Below, piece after piece: positions 57,101 to 64,000 of a DNA stretch of 64,000 nt. Under the pieces are notes generated by a model. It did no database searches. It had not been told where the DNA came from and saw only the letters and a list, made by a program, of their open reading frames with translations. The first letter of the stretch is position 1; each line of letters starts with the position of its first letter. The translations under genes and the position numbers were made by a program. The DNA comes from Leuctra nigra (taxonomy: Eukaryota > Arthropoda > Insecta > Plecoptera > Leuctridae): positions 3,224,001-3,288,000 of the forward strand of contig OW203770.1 in the NCBI GenBank assembly GCA_934045905.1, written 5' to 3'.

Positions 57101-59157
57101 TCATAGTTTACACTTGATGTGCCTGCTAGCACGTAGAATAGCTGTTATTTGACGATATTTAATGGTTTTATAGTTCATTTTATAGTTTTATTGTAAATAT
57201 CTGATATAAAACAAAAGAAGATCGTGCATAGCATATACATGCTACGACGGCTCAATGGGTAAATTTAGCAGTTAGTTCATATTTTTACCACTAGTGCTGA
57301 TATATGCGCTAACGATGCCCGGATACCCCAATATTTCTCATGTCGAAAAGGCTTCACGTTCATTGGTGGAGTGAGAATACCTCTGCTATAGTGTAGTGTA
57401 TATCTATATATATCTCTCTGCCGTGATGTAACCACTCAACACTGCCCCTATGACATATTGAACTATCATCTCGGCAAGTGCGTAGCAATGAATGAACGAT
57501 GAAGGAATGTTGACACTGACACGGTACTGTGTTGACCACTTGACCGAGGTCAGGGGTCAAGGATGATGCGCAGTAGCACTGGCAGCAGCTGACCCTTGAC
57601 CCCTCAATACCAGGAACTTCAGTTGACATAGCAGTGTTCCGCAAATAGGCTGATGGCGACGGATGAATGATTGTGGTGATGATTGGGAGATGATGGTGAA
57701 GATTGGTTAGATCAGGGGTTGGCAACCTGCGGCTCCTTGATGGTTCTTGAATGGCTCTGTGTAATTTAAATAAAGAATTGAAATCGAAAAGTTTGAAACT
57801 TCGAAAAAAAAGCCCTGCGGGGCAACAATTGGTAGTTTTGTTGATTCAGTTTGTTCATTTTAGAGTCCCAGAATCACTTATAAATTGTTGAAATTCTAAA
57901 ATACGCCCTGCGGGGCAACTATCTAAGGTAATTTGATTTACGTTGTTCATTTTGGAGTCCCAGAATCACTTTTTAATTGTCGAAATTCTTACAAAAACGC
58001 CATGCGGGGCAACAACTGGGGGCTTCGTCAAAATATCAAAATAATCTAGCAATTAAATTTTTTATTTACGGTGCATACATGATTGCCTCTACTGTGGCTC
58101 CTATTATAATCTAATTTATTAAATTTTGTGAAATTGGCTCCTTCACCAAAAAAGTTTGCCGATCCCCGGGTTAGATGGACTGTGGGAAGGAGGCGGTCGT
58201 GGACTATTAGTAGGTAACCTTCCCAGCATTTGCCTCTCGACTGAGGTTTCAAAATTATTTAGGTTTGAGGGAATTCGTGATTTTACTTATTTGTATTTTA
58301 AATATTTTGAAATATCATAGATTTCCTAATTTCAATCAGTATTGACAGTTTATTAAATGCGTCAAATTGTGTATGGTCATTGGGACCAACGTTTTATTAG
58401 TTTATGACAATTAGGTATCAGATAAATCTATAAAGATTTGTTTTTTCAGATTCAGATTGTTCATTTGTTACAAATAGTATAAATACAGGTGGTGGAAACA
58501 TCTTAAAACTAATGATTATTATAATTACTTAGATGGATAAATTTGATTATAATTATGGCAAGGTGATTATGTCAATATATCACATTATCCAAAGATAAAA
58601 TTGCCAAATAACCAAATTGCCAGTAGCCAAAGATTGTCAAGGGATATTGACATTTTACGGACATTTTATGCGTGTTTGGAAATACTTCTCAATTTTTTTC
58701 AAACGTAGATAGTTTTCTAATACATGGTCCTTGGCAGCATTTTCGTTAGATTGTTATCTTTTCCATTTCCAAGGTAGGTACTATTCGAACAAATAAGCGA
58801 TACGTGATGAAGCCACTTCTGGCAGGAAACTTTTAAGATGCACTTTTTTATTTTGATGTTCGTGTTTCCACAGGGCAGTGAAAAAAGAGAAACAAATTAA
58901 ATTTAGATTTAGTTACAAGTTTACTTTTTCAGCCATAACAAACAACTAAAGCTAATTTTATATAATTTATTTACATAAATAAACGCTTTATATCCTCCAT
59001 TATCCCCCTTATGGCTAGTACCAAAGAATCCACCAGAGGTCAGTCATGTTCCTTATTTTCTCGAATAGAGCAACAACTTTCCCACGCATATTAATTCTTA
59101 TCTACGCGTCACACAGAGCGTTGTCCTCGTGTTGGTGTTGGTGTTGGTGTTGGTGTT

Positions 59158-59218
<61 letters not shown>

Positions 59219-59220
59219 TT

Positions 59221-59317
<97 letters not shown>

Positions 59318-60456
59318 TTGGCGTCGGCGTTGGCGTTGGCGTTGGTGTTGGTGTTGGTGTTGGTGTCGGTGTTGGTGTTGGTGTTGGTGTTGGTGTTGAT
59401 GATGATGTTGATGATGATGTTGATGTTGCAGAGGGACGTTGCTGATGGCAACAGCCAGCGCATCTGTCACAAGAGTACCCCGTGCGAGTGGGCGGTCTAC
59501 ACTCCGTTCACACGACGCATCGAATACGTCATGAAGAACACGTGAGTATAACACGATGCTATAGACACACGGGATGCAGTGAAGCCCCGGACCATGCTTT
59601 GAAGGCAGCGGCGCCCTTGATTATTTTTGGAAAATAAAATTGCAAATAAATTTGATCTTCCTGGCACACTAACTTTAAAATTAATTTAAAACTTGGCTCC
59701 AAATAATATCATCACTAAAAATGTTATTATTTTCCAAATATTCCCTCCGTAGCTAAATTGGGGGGTCTTGCCCCCCCCCAAACCCCCTGCGGTCGTGACG
59801 CTAGAGTATAGATATTCTGTTCGCCCTCCTAGATGAAATTGTCAGTCTCTTGGGGAACCGAACGGGAATCGCACGGTTCGTTAGAGCGTTTTTGGAAATT
59901 CTGTTCACATTCTGTTCACATGGTCAGAAAAGTTCAAGTGGCTGTCTAATGTGAGTCCAAGGTTTTTTGCTGAGTTCGACATTGGTATAATACAACCATT
60001 GATGGTCAATTGAAATGTACTATTGATAACTTTTGTTCTCTGTTGATTGGTACCTAAAATCATTGCAACCGACTTATGAGGATTAAGCATCAAGCCTCTA
60101 CTATTGCACCAATCCACTAATCTACTTTGAGGTCGCATCAGAGGTCATAATGAACTCCAGTGTGTGGCATAATTTAGTCTATTAGGCTGTTATGGGTCGT
60201 TACTATCTAATTTAAAAAAAAATTATTCAGTGGGAAGACAACATTTCAAAAAACGCTCTGACGAATATTGCGATTCCCGTTCGCTTCCGTTTGCCTTTTA
60301 GTTCTTCGAGCTCTATTTGACTGTTTTGCGACTTGTTCCAGCTGCGAATGCGCTGCGGGCCAGGTGTGCGTGCGGACGGGGGACGACCTGTCAGCCAGCG
60401 CCTACGTGCACCGTTGTCGAACACCGGAGAACCCCGTCACAAGTCCACCAGTGTGA
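42111..60456 (+). CDS. Secreted six-cysteine peptide, 3 exons, 101 aa
   Basis: Exons 42111-42191, 59432-59541 and 60342-60456; donors are GTGAGT at both introns and acceptors TTGCAG and TTCCAG. Phases agree (306 nt). Exon 1 is a signal peptide (hydrophobic core about residues 5-17, likely cleavage near Gly21/Ala22). A tribasic RRR spans the exon 1-2 junction, a possible processing site. The mature part has six cysteines spaced C-X5-C-X19-C-X-C-X5-C-X15-C, which allows three disulfides. The WAVYTPFTRRIEY region and the DDLSASAYVHRC block look conserved in character, but I cannot name the family with confidence. It may be a hormone-like or other extracellular peptide. Intron 1 is 17.2 kb and filled with transposons; intron 2 is 800 bp. 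Confidence 0.8.
42397..42709. mobile_element. TTAA-flanked MITE family C
   Basis: TTAAGAGGGCTGATTAGTG at the left and the complementary end at the right, with TTAA on both sides (42397-42400, 42706-42709). Inner inverted blocks include TTTTGTCCAACA. Confidence 0.7.
42880..43264. repeat. Foldback family E, copy 2 (right end disrupted)
   Basis: Matches 16480-16880 (GATGTTCACATGATCAGTCTG, CGATACGATTGGAGACC). A hAT-type element is inserted at 43265. Confidence 0.6.
43265..43674. mobile_element. hAT-type MITE with GATAAAGATA subterminal repeats
   Basis: AGTGTTGTGA ends, flanked by TTCGTCAA/TTCATCAA (7 of 8 match). Repeated ATCTAGATAA and GATAAAGATAA blocks lie near both ends. Confidence 0.65.
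43690..44220. repeat. G-run/C-run foldback and GCCCTGCGGGGC repeats
   Basis: GTCTC plus a run of about 21 G (43730-43750) is mirrored by a run of about 23 C plus GAG...GAGAC (43765-43800). Two GCCCTGCGGGGC motifs (43928, 44018) and further C runs (44084-44098, 44188-44212) follow. No gene. Confidence 0.6.
44815..46055. repeat. Tandem array with YY1-ETS-CRE-like block, nine units
   Basis: CCGGAAGTGACGTCAT or a close variant occurs at about 44825, 44947, 45093, 45246, 45527, 45644, 45769, 45886 and 46002. It is usually preceded by GGCCGCCATTTT and followed by ATATCGAAAACGGCTG. The last five units are spaced about 117-126 bp. Open frames through it are repeat-derived. Confidence 0.8.
46210..48374. 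mobile_element. 2.2-kb element with 201-bp near-identical inverted repeats
   Basis: 46210-46410 and 48174-48374 are reverse complements with no mismatch I could find. The interior holds a nested hAT-type element (46680-47756). The short frames inside the arms (for example at 46068-46316) are not supported as genes. Confidence 0.8.
46680..47756. mobile_element. hAT-type element, TSD AATACATT, internal tandem array
   Basis: 1,077 bp from CAGTGCCGGACTGGC to GCCAGTCCGGCCCTG, with perfect 8-bp duplications AATACATT (46672-46679, 47757-47764). Contains about seven GCCCCGCAGGGCG-type motifs spaced about 100-130 bp, each followed by a T-run. Confidence 0.85.
48375..49315. other. No gene seen
   Basis: AT-rich intron sequence with a C-run at about 48947-48960. 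Nothing recognised. Confidence 0.4.
49316..49765. mobile_element. hAT-type MITE, TSD TGAAAAAC
   Basis: 450 bp from CAGTGTTGGG to CCCAACACTG, with perfect duplications TGAAAAAC (49308-49315, 49766-49773). Subterminal AGGAACTAGTTCCT palindromes repeat at both ends. Confidence 0.85.
50009..50671. mobile_element. hAT-type MITE, TSD TACACAAG
   Basis: 663 bp from CAGGGGCGGATCC to ATCCGCCCCTG, with perfect duplications TACACAAG (50001-50008, 50672-50679). Contains two GCCCTGCGGGGC-type motifs. Confidence 0.85.
50832..51785. other. Half foldback copy and one hairpin motif; no gene
   Basis: 50832-51050 is a half copy of 31723-32041. GCCCTGTGGGGC at about 51527 belongs to the shared hairpin motif. 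No supported coding sequence. Confidence 0.4.
51786..53117. mobile_element. TIR element (GTCGTCCCCCCAG ends), copy 2, interrupted
   Basis: Same termini as 29228-30021. It is interrupted by a hAT-type element at 52136-53062; copy 1 shows the empty site. Confidence 0.75.
52136..53062. mobile_element. hAT-type element, TSD GTTTCCCA/GTTTCTCA
   Basis: 927 bp from CAGTGGTGTAGTC to GACTACACCACTG. The 8-bp duplications are 52128-52135 and 53063-53070 (one mismatch). Contains GGGTATACG repeats near both ends and GCCCTGCAGGGCG at about 52263. Confidence 0.8.
53358..53735. mobile_element. Partial copy of the 57713-58168 hAT-type element
   Basis: Shares TGATGGTTCTTGAAT, ACGCCCTGCGGGGCAACAA and CACTGCGGCTCCCATTAT; the termini are lost. 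Confidence 0.6.
53815..54165. mobile_element. MITE with about 70-bp TIR and a 30-bp terminal duplication
   Basis: GGAGGCCAAGTCTTGAAAC... at the left and its complement at the right. In the right end a 30-bp block occurs twice in tandem, exactly (54101-54130, 54131-54160). Confidence 0.75.
54706..54988 (+). mobile_element. tRNA-derived SINE, most complete copy
   Basis: A box TGGCTGAGTGGT and B box GGTTCGATTCC about 40 bases apart, then the shared body (CCTCCTTCCCACCTTCCATCC, ATCATTCATCCGTCGCC) and tail TTAAGCCCCAGACAAAAA. Confidence 0.75.
55015..55417. mobile_element. TTAA foldback family D, copy 2
   Basis: About 400 bp, inverted over nearly its whole length (arms from AAGAGGCAAACGGAAGCG to AAAATAATCG). 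TTAA at the left; the right flank reads ATAA. Confidence 0.8.
55634..55910. repeat. Foldback family E, copy 3
   Basis: CGATACGATTGGAGAACAAA and TTAATCATGATTAGAT match 16604-16897; the right arm is decayed. Confidence 0.5.
56900..57385. repeat. Foldback family F, copy 1
   Basis: AAGATTCATGGACATCATTA...TGAAGCCTTTTTAGACC at the left and AAAAGGCTTCACGTTCATTGG at the right; related to 61588-61910. Confidence 0.5.
57640..58245 (-). mobile_element. SINE fragment split by a hAT-type element
   Basis: 57640-57712 and 58177-58245 are consecutive parts of the minus-strand SINE body; the hAT-type element at 57713-58168 sits between them. Confidence 0.7.
57713..58168. mobile_element. hAT-type MITE, TSD GGTTAGAT
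   Basis: 456 bp from CAGGGGTTGGCAAC to GTTTGCCGATCCCCG, with perfect duplications GGTTAGAT (57705-57712, 58169-58176). Contains three GCCCTGCGGGGC-type motifs, at about 57810, 57903 and 57997. Confidence 0.85.
59127..59429 (+). repeat. (GGTGTY)n hexanucleotide microsatellite
   Basis: About 50 units of GGTGTC/GGTGTT with GGCGTT interruptions near the 3' end, changing to GATGATGTT just before the exon 2 acceptor at 59430-59431. Long open frames on both strands are a by-product of the repeat. Confidence 0.95.
59851..60302. mobile_element. TTAA foldback family D, copy 4, with captured LINE fragment
   Basis: The left arm end (GAACGGGAATCGCACGGTTCG) and right arm (TTTGAGGTCGCATCAGAGGTC to CTTCCGTTTGCC) belong to family D. 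The loop is replaced by about 220 bp of reverse-transcriptase coding sequence (59905-60123). Confidence 0.65.
59905..60126 (-). pseudogene. Non-LTR retrotransposon reverse transcriptase fragment
   Basis: An open minus-strand frame of about 74 residues contains a W-C-X2-R-G-L-X-L-N-P-X-K-S motif and KNLGLTLDSHLNFSDHV. Both are typical of the region after the RT catalytic core in insect Jockey/CR1-like LINEs. No start, core motif or 3' end is present, so it is a captured fragment. Confidence 0.7.
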
Positions 60457-60595
60457 CGTCATTGAAGATGCGCTAGTTGCACACAAGTTCAGAACATTGC
60501 GCGAAGAAGATATCACCCGTGATTGGAAGAAAGGGCATTTAAAGTGGTTTCCAGACATGGTGGTGCGGTCGGGGACAGGCAAAGATGAACACAGT

Positions 60596-60972
60596 TTAAG
60601 AGGGCTGAGTAGTGTGCGATGGCCTTAAAGAATTTTTTAATCGATTTTTATCAATATCTTTTACCAATGTAATTGTTAACAAAATCAGGCTTTGTACGCG
60701 TCTTTAGAACTGTTCAATTAGCTTTGAATAATATTAATTTTATTTTGTCCTACATACGTTTAGTTCCGTAATTTTACTAATTTTCAGGCACTAAACGTTT
60801 GTAGGACAAAATATAAATAATAAACAATTCCAAACTATGAAATTACTTTCATTTAACAGTTCTAAAGACTCATTATTAAGCCTTATTTTATTAACAATAA
60901 CTGTGGTAAAAGATAATGAAAAACATTGATTAAAAACTCTTCAAGGTCCAACTCACTACTCAACCGTTTTAA
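60596..60972. mobile_element. TTAA-flanked MITE family C, in the 3' region of the peptide gene
   Basis: TTAA at 60596-60599 and 60969-60972 with inverted ends AAGAGGGCTGAGTAG. It contains AATAAA at 60819-60824, the first canonical poly(A) signal I find after the stop at 60456. Confidence 0.7.
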
Positions 60973-61117
60973 CATGGCCAGGTATAAGGCGGCCCATGCT
61001 AGAGCGGGTTCATCATTGCCTGGCCCCAACCGTATACAGAGATAATAATTGGAAGTAATTTATAACAGTGACCATGAATCCATACCACACACAACTAAAG
61101 CATTATTGCCCCTTACA

Positions 61118-61520
61118 TTAAGAGGCAAACGGAAGCGAGCGGGAATCGCACGGTTCGTCAGAGCGTTTTTTTGAAATTTTGTCTTCCCACTAAATAATTT
61201 TAAAAAATCAGATAGTAACGACCCATTACAGCCCAATAGACTAAATAATGCCGCACACTGGAGTACTTTATGACCTCTGGTGCGACCTCAAAGTGTTAAA
61301 TACGATTATTTTTTATTATTTTACTAAAAATATCGTATTTAACACTTTGAGATCGTACCAGAGGTCATAATGAACTCCAGTGTGCGGCATTATTTAGTCT
61401 ATTAGGCTGTAATGGGTTGTTACCATCTGATTTTTTAAAATTATTTAGTGGGAAGACAAAATTTCAAAAAAACGCTCTGACGAACCATGCGATTCTCGCT
61501 CGCTTCCGTTTGCCTCTTAA
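61118..61520. mobile_element. TTAA foldback family D, copy 3 (intact)
   Basis: TTAA on both sides (61118-61121, 61517-61520). About 400 bp, inverted almost end to end with a short AT-rich loop. Confidence 0.85.
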
Positions 61521-61587
61521 TGATACAAATATTCTTCACTGAAAAGCCACTTTTACCTCACCAAATCAGTTATTTTTGCAGTGCAGT

Positions 61588-61910
61588 CAAGATTCATGGA
61601 TCATAGCTTAGTTCACACTAGTAAGACACGGTTCTCTCACTTGACCAATGAAAGTGAAGCCTTTCCAGGTACCAGAATTTTCGTCATTCTAACGCTTATA
61701 TCAGCTACTGGCGGTAAAAATATGAACTAATATGAAAATTTACCCATTGATAATGTAGTTCACTATGGAGATAAAAGATGGCGCTGCGCCGTCAGAAAAT
61801 CGAATTATAGGGTCTGAAAAGGCTTCACTTCAGCCAATGTTATCGGTATAGGAGTAAACAAACCTTGCCTTAGTAGTATGAATGTAGTAATGATGTCCAT
61901 GAATCTTGGT
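61588..61910. repeat. Foldback family F, copy 2
   Basis: CAAGATTCATGGATCAT at the left and ATGTCCATGAATCTTGG at the right; AAGGCTTCACTT/AAGTGAAGCCTT inner arms. Confidence 0.6.
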
Positions 61911-61978
61911 GCAGTGTTCAAAATTTTAAATTAATCACGTTTTACTATTTTTATTTTTAAATTTGATTACTTAATATT

Positions 61979-63301
61979 ATTCTTTCGAACGGCAGACTTA
62001 TATTAAAAAATGTTATCTTTAAAATTACAAAATTTCCAAAATATCGCCATCCATCTTGCGGTTTGTTGTCCAATATACAGGCACGATTTTATGCCCCCCC
62101 CCCCCCCCCCTGTGTTATCCACAGGTAAAAGTATAAACCCTACTAAAAGTTAAAATACTGAAAAGTTAACCTTCAATCATGAATATAATATCATATGGTA
62201 GTTGGCAAAGGGGCGAATATATTTTGCTAGTTGAATGCAATCTGGTTTCTTCAATCTTTCGTATGAATTAGCTACAGCCACTCATTCCTGTTACCTTAGA
62301 CTGTTACGAAACAAACCTTGGAAACCCTTTAAAATGGTTACATTAATACTTTCTAATGTTCTCAACAACCATTCAGTTTTACAGCTAAATAAGCGAGAAG
62401 TATTTAGTTTGAGAAAAGAAAGGTGAAAAATCTGAAGAAAACAATTGAATTTTGTTTCTTCTCAAAATTTCAGAAATAAGCCTCAGGGCCTTCAAGTGAA
62501 ATTAGCACTATATTGACGAACTCTTCAAATGTGTCACAAATATGTGTGGTGAAAGAAACATTGTATCAATACATTCCTACATTAATACCTCAATCATCTG
62601 CACACTATTTATAATTTAATATTAACACTATTATTATTTATTATTATTAGCTACAATAGTTTTGTATCCACATTTTGTACTTTAGTATTTAACTCTAGAT
62701 TGTTAGTTACGTTTAAGAGAGAGTAGTTTTCTATTTTTTGACTTTTTTACATTATTATCTATATTTAGAGGCTTAAAATTAATGTTATTTATCAAGGTAT
62801 CACATTTGTTACTAATTACCCTAGTATCATATTAGTTACTTCATAGTTTTTTAAAGTAATTTTAACAATAAATATTTCTTAATTTTTTGCTATGTCTTGA
62901 CGTTTTTCGATTTAATTAAGATTCAAAACCCAATTGTATTTCAATACTTCATAATTTCAACACGAAATAAATGTTTATTATTATTTTGCATTCATTCTGT
63001 GTGTTTCTAAGATCAATGCATTCTCCTATACTTCACAATCTTCCTAGACCCTGCTGTATCATACTAAGCGTGCGCACGGGGGGGGGGGGGGGAGTCTTGC
63101 CCCCCTCCCCCCCCCCCCCCCACTAATGGGTCAACCTCAACTAAAATTTATAAAATGTAGTCCTTATAGTGTTAAAAATTTAGTTTTTAAAGGGTTAAAA
63201 CAAAAAATCTCCCTGCGGGGCAGACTGTTGAGTTGCTCAAATCACAGGAATCAAGTCGGCTGGTCAAAAACACATAATTTTGGAAAACAATGCCTAATAA
63301 A
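61979..63301. other. Partial foldback relative, G/C runs; no gene
   Basis: 61979-62335 resembles the arms of 37401-40026. A C-run of about 19 lies at 62096-62110; 63078-63121 is a G-run facing C-runs. CCCTGCGGGGC is at about 63212. AT-rich remainder. Confidence 0.45.
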
Positions 63302-63516
63302 GTACACTCGACAATTCATAAAACGGTATTTGAACGAAACAGATTGACTGCTGGTCAGGTTCATTGACAATCAATCCTTGTTATTATGAATGAAATCAGA
63401 GCTCACCTACTAGAGCTAGATGACGAGTTAGTATAGACTTCATCAAATGATGCCATCACATTTTTTTCAGACAATCCATTTCTTTCAAATACTCTTTTAT
63501 GAATGGTCGAGAGTAC
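63302..63516. mobile_element. MITE family A copy
   Basis: Nearly the same as 129-343 along its whole length, with slightly degraded right terminus (GGTCGAGAGTAC). Confidence 0.75.
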
Positions 63517-64000
63517 CTTCCAAAAACACGATTTTTTCATGAATTTCCAGGTTTTCCCCCCAAAAAATTATTTTTAATATGCCTCAAAACTGCTCTAATA
63601 AGTATGTATGACCTTCAGAGAAAATTTTCTAGCATCAGAAAATTAGTATTTGATACCATAGGGTCATTCAACAGAAATAATAATGACAAGCACAAATCTA
63701 AAATTTTAATTATTTGAATACTTAATATTTTAATATTCTATATTAGAAGAAATCTATCAAACTTTGTAAATTAATTCCTTGAGAACTGTTCGTCCCACAA
63801 CAAAAACCATAGAACATTTGTGTTCAGCAACATCTCTACTTTCATCAAATAACTATTATTCTGAAATCCAATCTTCCCGAGACTTTATAAGTCTTGTGCT
63901 CGGTGGCAATGCGTTGGCCCGGCTCCAGGACATGTAGTTATTCCTAGATCATGCGCACTTGTATATCTGCACGCTGTTTGCATGGGTCTGACGTCACTGC
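63517..64000. other. No feature seen
   Basis: The short open frame at 63499-63717 is AT-biased and has no domain. Nothing else recognised to the end of the window. Confidence 0.4.

Noticed and set aside
59046..59554. Open frames over 100 residues on both strands with two-residue periodicity
   Set aside because: They are produced by the GGTGTY microsatellite, which lacks stops in most frames; only the last 110 bases (exon 2) show coding and splice evidence.

Overview
The window is eukaryotic nuclear DNA, most likely from an arthropod (probably an insect; I cannot name the species). The evidence is GT-AG introns with in-phase exon joins, a TATA box followed by an arthropod-type TCAGT initiator, an errantivirus-like Ty3/gypsy pol with a baculovirus-F-like env, tRNA-derived SINEs, and very dense short DNA transposons. 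It is AT-rich, with many long G or C runs.

Layout. (1) 1-1922: MITE copies and unremarkable DNA. (2) 1923-12916: an 11-kb element bounded by 40-bp terminal INVERTED repeats and an exact TTA target duplication. It carries, on the minus strand, a long Ty3/gypsy-type pol (RT-RNase H-integrase), an intact F-like env and a small zinc-knuckle protein. On the plus strand it carries a two-exon gene for a cysteine-rich membrane protein, convergent with env. No LTR is visible. A 200-N gap (12354-12553) lies at the 5' end of pol, so gag, protease or an LTR could be hidden there. (3) 13874-26034 (minus): a complete eight-exon gene for the inner-nuclear-membrane protein TMEM201/Samp1 (Ima1 family), with a likely short isoform. 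Its introns contain nested hAT elements. (4) 26062-41960: a gene-free stretch of MITEs, SINEs and foldback elements. (5) 41960-60456 (plus): a three-exon gene for a small secreted six-cysteine peptide of unknown function. Its 17-kb first intron is almost entirely transposon-derived, and a hexanucleotide microsatellite runs almost to the second exon. (6) 60457-64000: more repeats.

The repeats can be sorted. Several hAT-type elements have perfect or near-perfect 8-bp target duplications and can be delimited to the base. TTAA-flanked foldbacks, a PIF/Harbinger-like MITE with TTA duplications and a tRNA-derived SINE with an exact 13-bp duplication are also present, and several are nested. A GC-rich hairpin motif (GCCCCGCAGGGCG) recurs about two dozen times inside hAT-type elements whose termini otherwise differ. 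A separate array repeats a YY1 + ETS + CRE-like motif block nine times.

The best candidate for an undescribed system is the 1923-12916 element: retrovirus-type replication and envelope genes, plus accessory genes, inside a DNA-transposon-type terminal structure. The gap must be closed before this can be asserted.
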